Below, piece after piece: positions 1-8,271 of a DNA stretch of 38,802 nucleotides. The translations under genes and the position numbers were made by a program. Position 1 is the first letter of the stretch, and every line of letters begins with the position of its first letter. The notes below the pieces were generated by a model that was not told where the DNA came from, did no database searches, and worked only from the letters and a program-made list of their open reading frames with translations. This DNA is from Kribbella catacumbae DSM 19601 (GTDB lineage: Bacteria > Actinomycetota > Actinomycetes > Propionibacteriales > Kribbellaceae). The DNA is taken from NCBI RefSeq assembly GCF_000372465.1, contig NZ_AQUZ01000059.1, forward strand, positions 1 through 38,802, given 5' to 3'.

Positions 1-283
1 ATGCGCCACAGCACACCGCGAAGACCGCCATCGCGAGTACGACCACGAGATTGAACCGCCGCCCACGCCGTTTCCGCTGGTCTGGAACCGATTCCAATGC
101 CCGCATCAAACCCGAGACATCGCGTCGGGCCCGAGCCTCCATCTCCGACGGCTGGTCAAGCACACCCACGAGCAACGACAATGACGACACGACAGCGGCT
201 CCTTGCGACGCGGCAACGGTGTAGGAACCTGCAGCATCCCAACGGAGCCGCTGTCTCCACACCCGCGCCACGCACGCCGCCAC
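1..283 (-). CDS. Partial hypothetical membrane protein, cut by the window edge
   Basis: On the minus strand a frame stays open from just after a TGA (complement of 290-292) to base 1. The first possible start is a GTG at 283; other GTG codons follow within ten codons, so the start is uncertain. The reading has an alanine/serine-rich hydrophobic stretch (TVAASQGAAVVSSLSLLVGV), a charged middle (residues about 55-78, ending in the basic run QRKRRGRR), and then a clear membrane segment, FNLVVVLAMAVFAVCCGA, that runs off the window. I recognise no family. It lies directly downstream, in the same frame, of the toxin-like remnant at 290-601, so an immunity or membrane partner is conceivable, but nothing in the sequence shows this. 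The coding call rests on amino acid composition alone. Confidence 0.42.
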   Translation of the reverse strand, partial: MAACVARVWRQRLRWDAAGSYTVAASQGAAVVSSLSLLVGVLDQPSEMEARARRDVSGLMRALESVPDQRKRRGRRFNLVVVLAMAVFAVCCGA

Positions 284-289
284 CTCAAG

Positions 290-640
290 TCAAAACCGAC
301 ACGCCAGCCGCGGCCAGATCAACTTTGCAATCGCCCTGGTTGCGGACAGGGTCTTGCCTTTGCGGTAGTACTTCACCTCACCGATCACTCTGGTCTTGCC
401 GCTTTTGCCCCAGAAGTCGGGTTTGAAGTTGCGGAGCTTTCCGTCGAGTCTGACCGGGATCTTCTTGTAGCCCTGCTCCTTGACGCCGGCCTTCTCCTCC
501 GTCCCTTTCTTGCCTTTTTGTTCGCTGCCTTGCCGCGCTGTTGCTTCTCGATTCGGTCCTGGATGCGGTCGAGCTGCCGGGGTCGGTGAGCGCAGCGCGC
601 CTCATCGGCGTGGATCCGGCACCTCAAACCTTCAGCTGAG
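290..640 (-). pseudogene. Remnant of a restriction-endonuclease-fold toxin C-terminus
   Basis: The minus-strand frame ending at the TGA at 290-292 is open back to 601 but has no start codon. Its second half reads like a real globular domain: EEKAGVKEQGYKKIPVRLDG, then NFKPDFWGKSGKT, then VIGEVKYYRKGKTLSATRAI. PDF followed about 13 residues later by GEVKYY fits the D...ExK catalytic pattern of restriction-endonuclease-fold nucleases, as found at the C-termini of polymorphic toxins (Tox-REase-like domains). Upstream, plausible coding (LDRIQDRIEKQQRGKAANKK) continues only in another minus-strand frame. The frame change sits near the A-rich run at about 493-506, which suggests a frameshift. No large N-terminal delivery part is present. 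I call it a decayed gene tip; the exact family is a guess from motifs. Confidence 0.5.
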
Positions 641-709
641 GCTATGTCGGCGCAGCCCCGTAGCATCCGGAGCTGGCACGACTGTCGTCTAACCGCTGTC
701 GGAGGTGTC

Positions 710-1390
710 ATGAACGCGGTGCGCTGGAAGACTGCAGTGTTTGCGGGTCACCAGCTCCGATACGCGGTGACCGGAACCGGGCGGGCGGTGGTGCTGCCGA
801 AGAAGGACCGCGGCTCCTACGTGCCGTTCGAGCGACTCGCCGACCGGTACACGATGGTGCAGATTGAGCCGCTCGGCTTCTGCCGGAGCGACCGGCCAGA
901 GATCTACCCACCAGGCGGCATCCACGAGCAGATCCTCGCGGTCTGCGACCAGGAAGACATTTCCGAGTTCGCGGTATGGGGCTTATCGCAGGGTGGAGCA
1001 ATGGCATGCGCGATCGCTCAAGCGACGCCTCGGGCCCGGCTAATGGTGTGCGGCGGATTCAACGTGCTCCGCGGCTTGTCCGACGCATGGCTAGCGCGGA
1101 TGAACCGAGAACGCCGCGTCCCAGTCGGCAGCCGAACCTTCTGGAACTGGTTTCATAGCTACGACTGGCACGCCGAGTTTCGACACATGGCAATACCAAT
1201 GCTGATCTACTGGGGCACGCTCGATGCGCAGCGAGTGTCACTCAAGGACCAGCACATCCTTCGCGGGCTTGGGATCTACGTCGCCGAGTTTCATGGCCTC
1301 GACCACGGCCGCAGCGGTCTCGGCAATCCTGAAAGCCCGGCAACCGACATGGTGGCCGAGTGGCTACAACGCCACGGGTGGACCCATTGA
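710..1390 (+). CDS. Alpha/beta hydrolase fold protein
   Basis: A 226-residue protein. The ATG at 710 is chosen because GGAGG (701-705) lies four bases upstream; a longer frame starts earlier but has no ribosome site. The catalytic set of the alpha/beta hydrolase fold is visible: nucleophile elbow GLSQGG with Ser93, acid Asp172 in IYWGTLDAQ, and base His199 in GLDHGRSG. The length is short for the family but complete, with no signal peptide or membrane segment, so it should be cytoplasmic. The substrate cannot be told from sequence; esterases, lactonases and peptidases share this layout. It is convergent with the next gene, ten bases apart, and not obviously linked to the catabolic clusters further right. 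Confidence 0.85.
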   Translation: MNAVRWKTAVFAGHQLRYAVTGTGRAVVLPKKDRGSYVPFERLADRYTMVQIEPLGFCRSDRPEIYPPGGIHEQILAVCDQEDISEFAVWGLSQGGAMACAIAQATPRARLMVCGGFNVLRGLSDAWLARMNRERRVPVGSRTFWNWFHSYDWHAEFRHMAIPMLIYWGTLDAQRVSLKDQHILRGLGIYVAEFHGLDHGRSGLGNPESPATDMVAEWLQRHGWTH

Positions 1391-1400
1391 CCCGCGAGGT

Positions 1401-1910
1401 TCACTCCGTGAACGAAATCTTCGCCACGCGGTACCACTCGCGCACTTCTGGGGTCGCTGCCCACAGCTCGATGGCGTCGAAACGAATCGTCAGCGGTAAG
1501 CCGATGCTAATGGAGTCGATCATGGGGCGTTTGCATTCCTCACTGATCTCCGAGTAGAGGACGCTCAGATGTGGCCGGAACTGCCAGGGATCTGGTGACC
1601 ACAGCCGCCGGACGGCCTGATGAAGGGCGACGAGCTGCTCCGAAGGCTCCGGGACCAGGTATAGCGCGCGGAAGTACGTCTCCTCGCGTCCCAGCGATGC
1701 GAAGTTCAAGTCGATCGGGGTCATCGCGGCCGCCAGCGACCTTAGCGTCGCCGCCGCTGCTTCCTCTCCCGACTCGACGTTGGGAACCAGCGTGACGTGG
1801 GGTTCGAACCCAGCGGCGTCGTGCTGGCCGGCGAGCCTGTCCATCGTGGCAACCAGGTCATCGCGCTCCGGCCCAAGGGCGGGCACGAGCCAGGTCATCA
1901 GGCTTGTCAT
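1401..1910 (-). CDS. 2H phosphoesterase (cyclic phosphodiesterase / 2'-5' RNA ligase-like)
   Basis: A 169-residue protein from the ATG at 1910 (a second ATG lies four codons in, at 1898). It carries the two HxTx-type motifs of the 2H superfamily, HVTL at residues 38-41 and HLSV at 114-117, separated by about 75 residues as is normal. These histidines act on cyclic phosphodiesters or 2'-5' linkages in RNA or nucleotides. Overall size and spacing resemble the plant/yeast-type cyclic phosphodiesterase branch more than bacterial ThpR. No signal peptide. No neighbour suggests a tRNA or NAD repair operon, so the role is open. The family call is firm; the substrate is not known. Confidence 0.82.
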   Translation of the reverse strand: MTSLMTWLVPALGPERDDLVATMDRLAGQHDAAGFEPHVTLVPNVESGEEAAAATLRSLAAAMTPIDLNFASLGREETYFRALYLVPEPSEQLVALHQAVRRLWSPDPWQFRPHLSVLYSEISEECKRPMIDSISIGLPLTIRFDAIELWAATPEVREWYRVAKISFTE

Positions 1911-2060
1911 GGAGCCGCAGGCTACGCCTCGGGTCCGCCGCTCATCGCCATGAGCGCGCGGACCGCGGCAAATCAATGCGTTCTTGGTTGCTACCGGCGC
2001 AAGGTCGACGGTGGGTGGAGAGCGCCCTGGTGAGCCGCTGGTCGACGCTACGTGCGCTGC

Positions 2061-2714
2061 TCACGGCGTGATGGTGATCTCCATCGGCGCCGCCACCATG
2101 TTGCCGGTGTCGGTCTGGAGCGCGATGACCAGCCGCCACTGTCCGGGCGGGACGGCGTACCCCAGGTCGGGAACAACCGAGGCCGTGCCGATCAAGACGG
2201 GCACCGGACGGCTCTGGTGAGGCTGGATCGCGAACCCCACCCGGGCCAGCGAGTGCGGGCCGACGTACAGACCGACGACCGTGCCGGAGCTGTCGATCAC
2301 TGCTGATGCCAGGGCGCCGTCGGTGAGGAGCACTTGCTCGTGTGCGGCTCGATTCGTGACCAGCACGTCCTGGTACGCGAACCGGCCGGTTCGGATCGTC
2401 AACGGAGACAGAGATTCCACGTCGAGCCCGACGGATTCAGCGGCAGCTCCAGGTAGCTCGTACCAGCGCTCGTACCAACTCTTCTGCAACCACATCTGTC
2501 CGGCCGGAAAAGTCATTGCCCCGACACGCAGATCCACAAGGCTCCCGTACTTCGCGTTCAGGCCGGCCGCGATGTCGGTTGCCCAGGCGGCCAACTCGAT
2601 GTGGATCGGCCGCCCACACTGCTCGCTGTTGGGGTCTTGAAAGACCATGAGCGCGTCCGGTGACTCCTCGAGCAACCGGCGCAGATCAGCGCGCAGACTC
2701 TCCCAGCCAGCCAT
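2061..2714 (-). CDS. Hypothetical protein
   Basis: A 217-residue protein from the ATG at 2714 (start MAGWESLRADL). A longer upstream extension of the frame looks non-coding and is excluded. The N-terminal part is acidic and helical, with a tryptophan-rich stretch (MWLQKSWYERWYELPG) near residue 75. The C-terminal half, about residues 110-217, looks like beta-sandwich material, with alternating hydrophobics and a segment (GYAVPPGQWRLVIALQTDTG) resembling an extracellular Ig-like strand pattern, although there is no signal peptide. I recognise no family. Composition and third-position GC support real coding. It stands alone between the 2H phosphoesterase and a small unknown gene on the same strand. 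Confidence 0.7.
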   Translation of the reverse strand: MAGWESLRADLRRLLEESPDALMVFQDPNSEQCGRPIHIELAAWATDIAAGLNAKYGSLVDLRVGAMTFPAGQMWLQKSWYERWYELPGAAAESVGLDVESLSPLTIRTGRFAYQDVLVTNRAAHEQVLLTDGALASAVIDSSGTVVGLYVGPHSLARVGFAIQPHQSRPVPVLIGTASVVPDLGYAVPPGQWRLVIALQTDTGNMVAAPMEITITP

Positions 2715-2877
2715 AGCCTGACGGTATCGGAACCGCGCACCCTGTTGGCCGCACGCGGGAGGGCGATCTAGTCCGCTGAGCAGATTCCTGAATTCGGCAG
2801 ATCCGGTAGTTGGAGCGGCATGCGTCAGCGCACTCGGGCAAGCCTGGCGGGTCCCCTTGGGCCGCGCCGCGATTGAG

Positions 2878-3240
2878 TCAGTCGCTCCTGTGGACTGAAC
2901 CGGTGTCAGGGGCGGAGGCGACTGCCCACACCTTCTCGGTGCCGAGGCACGAGGTCGTGTGTGCGACCGATGCGAGAACGTAGCCGCCCCCCAGTGACAC
3001 CGTGTCACCCAATTTGGCAAAGGTCTGTCCTGTGGCGTCGATCAACGCGATCGAGCCGTCGCGAAGGGCGACTGACCATCCTGGCGGCCAGGCAACATCG
3101 ATGTGGCGTCCGTGTTTATCGACGACCAGGCAATTTGCAGCCTCATTCAGCGCAAGGATTCCCGGCAGGCGCGCTGCCATGTTGCGGGCGGGACTCTGCT
3201 GGACGGTCAGCTGCGGGAGCTGAAAGTTATCGCTCGTCAA
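2878..3240 (-). CDS. Small hypothetical protein with a TTG start
   Basis: A 120-residue product if translation begins at the TTG at 3240. That start is preferred because AGGAG lies five bases upstream; the first ATG (3180) has no comparable site. The body contains CLVVDKHGRHIDVAWPPGWS, then IALIDATGQTFAKLGDTVSL followed by a triple glycine. The pattern 'WPxGWSV...DxxGxxxAxxGDxVxLGGG' resembles small actinobacterial proteins of unknown function. No lipobox or signal peptide is visible with this start, so either the protein is cytoplasmic or the true N-terminus lies elsewhere. A much longer frame continues upstream across the amine oxidase gene, but there it is only a shadow. Confidence 0.6.
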   Translation of the reverse strand: MTSDNFQLPQLTVQQSPARNMAARLPGILALNEAANCLVVDKHGRHIDVAWPPGWSVALRDGSIALIDATGQTFAKLGDTVSLGGGYVLASVAHTTSCLGTEKVWAVASAPDTGSVHRSD

Positions 3241-3695
3241 TACGGCTCCTGGTGGCGGGTCTGTTGGTGGGTTGGAAGGGGCCCTGCACGGTGTGGCGAT
3301 GGCGAATCCGGACCACAACTGATCAGGCCGAGCGCGGACACAGCGCAAAATCACAGATGACCTGGAGGCGGTGGGATCCTCGATCTCCGTCGACACCGGC
3401 GGCACCCTGGCCGCCTGGCTGTTCTCCCAACCAGGCGCCACGATAGACAACACCACGCCCGCTGACAACCCTTCAGCCGCCCACCGGGCATGTATGCGGC
3501 AGTTCTGGGCTCGATCGGCTCGGCGGCCGCCCCTCCAGGTGCACAGTGACAACGTCCGACCAGTCAAAGTTGCCCACGGCAAGAACGCGCCTTGGTGCGG
3601 GGTGATGGTCGGCAGGCTTTGTGCGACAGGCTTCCTACTCGGCGAAACGCCGCCATCAGGGACGGTCAACGCCCATGCGCTCGGGTGGTGGGCGG
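3241..3695. other. 455-base gap with no firm gene
   Basis: No reading here is convincing. A plus-strand frame at about 3356-3709 gives a plausible short stretch (VGSSISVDTGGTLAAWLFSQ) but loses coding character after about 50 codons, has no ribosome site, and ends inside the convergent amine oxidase gene. The minus-strand frames are rich in Arg, Pro and Ser, as expected of shadows. It may contain gene debris. No strong hairpin, repeat or tRNA-like structure was seen. Confidence 0.4.
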
Positions 3696-5039
3696 TCAGC
3701 GTCCGGTGAGGACGCGTCGGGCGAGGTCGGTACCGACGCGGACGGCGCCGTCGACGTGCTGGAAGCCGAGGCCGGAGACATCGCTCGTGCCGAACTCGAT
3801 TGGGCCGACCGGTTCGCGCAGCACGGGCCCGTAACGGGTGAGCCCGCCGAGGTCGAAGCTCGTGCCGTAGGCACCGCCGGTCAGCTCCTGGTGCTGCCAG
3901 TCGCTCTCGACGTAGGTCTTCGGCCGCCGGGCGTCGCCACCGAGGTACGCCGCGAGTGAGTCGAGGATCTGCTCCCGACGCTCCTCGGCCGTCAGCCGAC
4001 CGACTCGGTCGGCCCGCTCGTCCGAGACGAACCCAACCAACTGGCCAGTGGACGCACCGTCGGGGGTGTTGTCGTAGACCTCGTGCACGAGCTGGTAGGG
4101 CCCGAAGCCGGTGCCGCTGAGGCCGCGCTCGCGCCAGAACGGTGTCGGGTAGTCCGCCTGCACCTTGATGACCAGCCCGAACGACTGGTGGTCGCGGGCG
4201 CTGCGGTGAACCGCGGGCAGCTCGGGCGTGAACCTGATCCGACGCACCAACGGCGGCGGGACCGCGACGATGACACGACGCGAAGCGATGCGGGCGCCGT
4301 CGGCGCGGACGATGCCACCTCGGTCGTCGTACTCGATGGCGGTGACGTCCTGGCGGAGGCGGATCCGGCGGCCGAGCCGGTCGGCCAGAGCCAGCGGGAC
4401 GGACGCCAGCCCGCCCTCGACCCGGCAGTCGAGGATGAAGTCGGCGTCGACCAGGTGGCGGAACGAACCGGCGCTCGAGGCCATCAGCACCGCCTGAAGC
4501 GCAGAGAACGACCACACCGGCTTGGTGAGCATCGCCGGGCCGATGAAGAGCGCGATGTTGTCACGAGCCTCGACGTCGTCGCACTCGTCCTCGAGCCACT
4601 GCTGGAAGGTCACCCGATCGAGGCGCTCGGCCTCCGGGTGGTCCCATGGCCGCTCCGGGTCGATCCCGGCAGCGAGTTCGTCCAGGACCGTGGTCATCCG
4701 TTCGATCGCCGCCGCCGTCGTGGCGCCGACAGGCAGATCCTCGCCGCTGAACCGTCGCGCCTCGCCCTCGCGGGTGAGATAGATCGACTCACCTGCACGG
4801 AAGCGGGGGTACGTCGACAGCCCGAGCTCGTCGAGCAGGTCCTTGAGCGCGTCCTGGTCCGGTGAGACCCACTGGCCCCCGATCTCGAAGAACGACCCGT
4901 CGTGCACCTCGCTGCGCAGCCGGCCGCCGACCCGGTCCCGGGCCTCGAGCACCAGCACGTCCTGCCCGGCCTCGACCAGTCGCCAGGCCGCGACCAGGCC
5001 GGTCACCCCAGCACCGATCACCACCGTGTCGCACCTCAT
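3696..5039 (-). CDS. Flavin-dependent amine oxidase (monoamine/putrescine oxidase-like)
   Basis: A 447-residue FAD enzyme of the monoamine oxidase family, near the usual 450. The N-terminal dinucleotide fold is clear: GAGVTG at residues 9-14, then VLEARDRVGGR at about 30-40, with Glu32 in the position that binds the FAD ribose. The C-terminal FAD region (TSDVSGLGFQHVDGAVRVGTDLA) matches the family's final segment. Such enzymes oxidise amines to aldehydes with release of ammonia and hydrogen peroxide; bacterial relatives include putrescine oxidase. The ATG at 5039 overlaps the agmatine deiminase stop codon (ATGA), so the two are translationally coupled. In this setting a diamine or carbamoylated amine is the natural candidate substrate, but that is inference. 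It has no signal peptide, although its partner gene is exported. Confidence 0.88.
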   Translation of the reverse strand: MRCDTVVIGAGVTGLVAAWRLVEAGQDVLVLEARDRVGGRLRSEVHDGSFFEIGGQWVSPDQDALKDLLDELGLSTYPRFRAGESIYLTREGEARRFSGEDLPVGATTAAAIERMTTVLDELAAGIDPERPWDHPEAERLDRVTFQQWLEDECDDVEARDNIALFIGPAMLTKPVWSFSALQAVLMASSAGSFRHLVDADFILDCRVEGGLASVPLALADRLGRRIRLRQDVTAIEYDDRGGIVRADGARIASRRVIVAVPPPLVRRIRFTPELPAVHRSARDHQSFGLVIKVQADYPTPFWRERGLSGTGFGPYQLVHEVYDNTPDGASTGQLVGFVSDERADRVGRLTAEERREQILDSLAAYLGGDARRPKTYVESDWQHQELTGGAYGTSFDLGGLTRYGPVLREPVGPIEFGTSDVSGLGFQHVDGAVRVGTDLARRVLTGR

Positions 5040-6484
5040 CGGGCGCCCTCCCTCGACGTTCCCTGCGGCTGCTGCTGCGTGGCGCAGTGGATCGTCCCGC
5101 CACCGCTGGCGAGTCCGTCGGTCGTGATCTGGATGGTGACGCTGTCGGGATAGAGGCTCGAGACGAGGTCGAAGGCAGCACGATCGGCTGCGGCATCGCC
5201 GAATTGGCCCATGACCACGCAGCCGTTGGCCTCGTAGTAGCCGACGAAACCAGGTGCCGTCGTGTAGGTGAACTCCTCGAGGTCGCGCTCGGTGATCCGC
5301 AGGTCGCCAACGTTGCGTCGACGGTAGCTGGCGTAGACCTCGGCGATGTCGAGGAGCGGGAGCTCGTGGGTCCGCAAGGTCGCGCCCTCACTACCGAGCA
5401 ACCTCGACCGCGTCTCGGGCGGCAGCGCGTTGACCGCATCGATGGCACCTGCCAGCGCCTTCTGGTTGCGCTGGTCCTTCGGCTCGAAGTTCTCGTCGAA
5501 GGCATACACCAGGTCGCGCGGCGAGCTGAACCGTGCCGTGAAGTCGACGTGCCAGTCCGTCAGCTCGACACCGGCGAGCCCGGGCATCCACAGCATGTGC
5601 TCGACGCCGAACAGCCGGCGTAGTTCGGCCTCAACGTCTGTCTTCGACTTCCCGGGATTGCGGTTCGGGTTGATGATGCAACTCTCCGTGGCCACCGCCA
5701 GACCGGCGCCGTTGACCTCGAGACCCCCGCCTTCCATCGTGAGCCAGGTGTCCACGACGGGCACGCTCGCCTGGTCGGCTACGGTGCCAGCGACAGTGCG
5801 GTCGCGGTCGATCGGCTGGTCGTGGACACCGTTCGCGGTCTTGCGTGGGTCCTTCCTCCAGCCCCGCAGCCCCGACGTCAGTGGCCACTGGCCCCACCCG
5901 TTGAAGTGGAGGTCCACCGCATGCGATCGGCCTGCTTCGTCCAGCACGAAGACCGGTGCCGTGTCGCGGGTCCACAGGTCGTTGACCGGAGACCGGAGGA
6001 ACCGGAGCGGGTGTGTCCGGACAGGCGGCAAGTCGCTCTCCCGACCGCCGTTGCCAACGAAGATCCGGCCAGAATTGTCGAGCAAGGATCCCACCTGGTC
6101 CTTCACCTGCGTTGCCTTGACGACCTCGTCGAGGTAGCGGCCGGCCTCGGCCTCGTCCGCCGCCGAGTTCACCAGCATCGTCACCGGCTCGAACCTGGAG
6201 ATTGTGGCCGCCAGCCGCACGAGATCCTGCCGCGCCACGATGCGGCTCCGCCCCAGATCCCGACCGAACGGCGTCACGGTGTCCTCACCCCACGCCCCGA
6301 CCGTGGCGCCGTACGCCATCCACGTCATCGCGTGCGCCGCCCACTCCGCGGGCATGCGCAAGGCGCCGGTCTCCTGGACTCCTGCTCTTTTCACCGGGTC
6401 CTCCTGACAACCGCTGAGACTGACACCGAGTCCGGTCACCGCGGCGAGTCCTGCACTCGATCTCAAGAATGTACGACGGTTCAC
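5036..6484 (-). CDS. Exported agmatine deiminase-family lipoprotein (paralogue 1)
   Basis: A 482-residue protein with a GTG start at 6484 preceded by a strong ribosome site (GGGAGGG). The N-terminus NRRTFLRSSAGLAAVTG is a Tat signal and LSGC gives a lipobox at Cys26, so the enzyme should be folded, exported and anchored outside. The rest matches agmatine deiminase (guanidino-group-modifying fold): NDLWTRDTAPVF, MEGGGLEVNG, DWHVDF, and the catalytic Cys467 in GGGTIHCATQQQP. The reaction would be agmatine plus water to N-carbamoylputrescine plus ammonia; a peptidylarginine deiminase-type substrate cannot be excluded for an exported member. It overlaps the downstream amine oxidase. A palindrome at 6496-6515 lies 12 bases upstream of the start, suggesting repressor control. 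Confidence 0.9.
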   Translation of the reverse strand: MNRRTFLRSSAGLAAVTGLGVSLSGCQEDPVKRAGVQETGALRMPAEWAAHAMTWMAYGATVGAWGEDTVTPFGRDLGRSRIVARQDLVRLAATISRFEPVTMLVNSAADEAEAGRYLDEVVKATQVKDQVGSLLDNSGRIFVGNGGRESDLPPVRTHPLRFLRSPVNDLWTRDTAPVFVLDEAGRSHAVDLHFNGWGQWPLTSGLRGWRKDPRKTANGVHDQPIDRDRTVAGTVADQASVPVVDTWLTMEGGGLEVNGAGLAVATESCIINPNRNPGKSKTDVEAELRRLFGVEHMLWMPGLAGVELTDWHVDFTARFSSPRDLVYAFDENFEPKDQRNQKALAGAIDAVNALPPETRSRLLGSEGATLRTHELPLLDIAEVYASYRRRNVGDLRITERDLEEFTYTTAPGFVGYYEANGCVVMGQFGDAAADRAAFDLVSSLYPDSVTIQITTDGLASGGGTIHCATQQQPQGTSREGAR

Positions 6485-6495
6485 GGCCGCCCTCC

Positions 6496-6515
6496 CTGAC
6501 TGAAAATTTAGTCAA
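6496..6515. promoter_or_regulatory. Palindromic operator copy 1
   Basis: CTGACTGAAAATTTAGTCAA is an inverted repeat with half sites (C/T)TGACT and AGTCAA around an eight-base AT-rich core. Its reverse complement, TTGACTAAATTTTCAGTCAG, closely matches the palindrome at 20395-20414. It sits 12-31 bases upstream of the GTG of exported deiminase 1. TTGACT could also serve as a -35 element. Two near-identical AT-rich palindromes in GC-rich DNA, both in front of deiminase genes, argue for a shared repressor site. Confidence 0.6.
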
Positions 6516-6559
6516 GCCTAGCGGTCGGAACGTGCGCCGCCAAGCCCCTCCCGAACACG

Positions 6560-6705
6560 CGCGGTCGATGCTCGCCACCGAAGCCGCCCTGGGTGCTGCA
6601 AGCGCAGGCCTTCCTCGACCTCCGGGGGTACACGTTGGAGCCGCCGCGGATGATCATGTCCTTGGGAGCGGTCGACGATGTAGAAGGCACCGTCCTCGTC
6701 ATCTC
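6560..6705 (-). pseudogene. Remnant of an AMP-dependent acyl-CoA synthetase/ligase C-terminus
   Basis: Read on the minus strand with two frame changes, this stretch gives DEDGAFYIVDRS, then KDMIIRGGSNVYPR, then EVEEGL. That is the hinge and A8 region of acyl-CoA synthetases (family pattern DGxxxIxDRxKDMIIxGGxNVYPxEVE). The first piece reads in one frame at about 6697-6662, the second in another at about 6666-6620, and the third returns to the first. No other part of the enzyme is left. The flanks, 6516-6559 and 6706-6805, hold nothing I can name. This is gene debris between the deiminase and the PucR gene. Confidence 0.65.
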
Positions 6706-6805
6706 GCTCATCCCGACTGCGCTGATCGTCGGGTTCTTCCAGCGCCAACTCGTCTCCGGCCTGACCATGGGGGGTCAAGGGCTGACACCAGCGCGTGTGC
6801 GCGAC

Positions 6806-8245
6806 TCACCTTGATTGCAAGGCGAACCAGGCAGTCATTCTGACCTGGGGGTCGTTCAAGGTAACACCGAGTTGGTGTTCGATCTGGTGCAGGCGGTTGC
6901 GGACGGTGTTGCGGTGGAGGCTCAGTTCTGCTGCGACCTTGAGGCGGGAGCCGTGGTGGCGGAGGAAGGACTGCAGGGTCTCGAGTTGCTCGTCGGTCAA
7001 CAATCCCAGGTACGAGGCCGCGAAGGCTGCGGCCAGCTTGTCATCGACCAAGGCAGCGACACCTTCGCGGACGACGCGGGCCCACTGCACGATTGGCTTT
7101 GCGGCGGAAGTCTGGGCAAGAGCCTGAGTGGCGGTGGTCCGGCCCGGGCCAAGGTTGTCCGGTTTCGCGGTGTCGCCGACGCCGACGTACAGGCCCAGTC
7201 CGGCGAGCTCGACCGCGATGCGCTCCGCTCCCGCGGCGGGAGACACAACGAAGAGCTCACCGTTGACGAGCGCGGCGAGTGGGATCGCCTTCTCCACTAT
7301 GGCCAGAGCGTCGTCGATGGCGTCTGCCGGGCCGCGGGCTGCGAGGACCTTCAGCTTGGGTGGGAAGGAGACGTCGCGCTCGAGTAGGAGTTGGGCGGTC
7401 CGGAGGTCGCCGCTCACGAGTAGATCGAAGGCGCGAGCCGCAACGCGGCGACGGCTTTCGCGCTTGTCCCGCTGCTGTTCCGAGACGAGCGCGAGCAATA
7501 CGGCCGCAGTACTGACAGCGCGCCCCTGCGCCTCCGTGGGTCGTCCGGTGGTGCCGGTGACGAGATAGCTCTCCGGCCGCTGTTTCAGGCCGATCGGCTG
7601 CAAGATGGTGACGTAGCCCGGTTCGCTAAGCGTCACGGCCGCATGCATCCCCTGGGAGCGGATTGCCCTGATCCGATCACGGATCTCGCTCAGGTCGAGG
7701 TCCCCCGGCGACCCCGCCACGACCTGACCGGTCGGGGCGAGAAGACAGGTGGCGCCGGTCAGCGACTTGGCAAGCTCCTGCAGAATCGCTGCTGAAGGCT
7801 CGGGTCCCGCCGCGGCGACGGTGAGCCGACGCTGCAGCGCCAGCACAATCCGCGCCGTCCTCTCCTGCTCCTGCTCCAGCAAGTCGGCCGCCCGCCGGCT
7901 GACTGCGACGAACGCAGTGGGCCGCGGCACTTCGACGAGGTTGACGCCCAGTTCCTCGCAGGCCCGGATCAGGCCTCGGGGCGGCTTGCGATGTGTCAGC
8001 CCGGTCCCAATCCCAAGTCCAGCGACGCCGACATCACGGAGCCCTGCGACGTAGGCGATCCACTGGCTCCGCCAGCCCGTCGTCGCCAACCCGGTCGTCA
8101 GCAGCAGCTCTCCCCCTTCGAGAAAGGGCGTGGGGTCGACCAGCTCGCTGGTCGCCACCCACCGTAGCTGCGCATCGGGCCGGGGAAGATGAACGGCCGT
8201 CAGGCTAAGGCCTCGCTCTGACAAGACCGCGGATAGAGGAATCAT
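6806..8245 (-). CDS. PucR-family transcriptional regulator
   Basis: A 479-residue regulator from the ATG at 8245 (start MIPLSAVLSERGL). An upstream ATG at 8275 is possible; neither has a good ribosome site. The N-terminal PucR domain covers about residues 1-125 (ATSELVDPTPFLEGGELLLT is typical). The C-terminal helix-turn-helix is LKVAAELSLHRNTVRNRLHQ followed by IEHQLGVTLNDPQVRM, the PucR C-terminal form. Members control purine, proline or GABA catabolism and usually respond to a pathway metabolite. It is divergent from gabT-gabD with 85 bases between starts, so control of those genes, probably with GABA or a related amine as signal, is the simplest inference. Confidence 0.88.
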   Translation of the reverse strand: MIPLSAVLSERGLSLTAVHLPRPDAQLRWVATSELVDPTPFLEGGELLLTTGLATTGWRSQWIAYVAGLRDVGVAGLGIGTGLTHRKPPRGLIRACEELGVNLVEVPRPTAFVAVSRRAADLLEQEQERTARIVLALQRRLTVAAAGPEPSAAILQELAKSLTGATCLLAPTGQVVAGSPGDLDLSEIRDRIRAIRSQGMHAAVTLSEPGYVTILQPIGLKQRPESYLVTGTTGRPTEAQGRAVSTAAVLLALVSEQQRDKRESRRRVAARAFDLLVSGDLRTAQLLLERDVSFPPKLKVLAARGPADAIDDALAIVEKAIPLAALVNGELFVVSPAAGAERIAVELAGLGLYVGVGDTAKPDNLGPGRTTATQALAQTSAAKPIVQWARVVREGVAALVDDKLAAAFAASYLGLLTDEQLETLQSFLRHHGSRLKVAAELSLHRNTVRNRLHQIEHQLGVTLNDPQVRMTAWFALQSR

Positions 8246-8271
8246 GGGGGTCAGTTTTGCATAGCCGTCGA

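Noticed and set aside
3356..3709. A plus-strand gene starting in the 3.3 kb gap
   Set aside because: Coding character fades, no ribosome site, and the end lies inside the convergent amine oxidase.
2878..4515. A 545-codon minus-strand frame crossing the amine oxidase and the gap
   Set aside because: Only its last 120 codons look like protein and have their own ribosome site; the rest is Arg/Pro-rich shadow of the amine oxidase gene.
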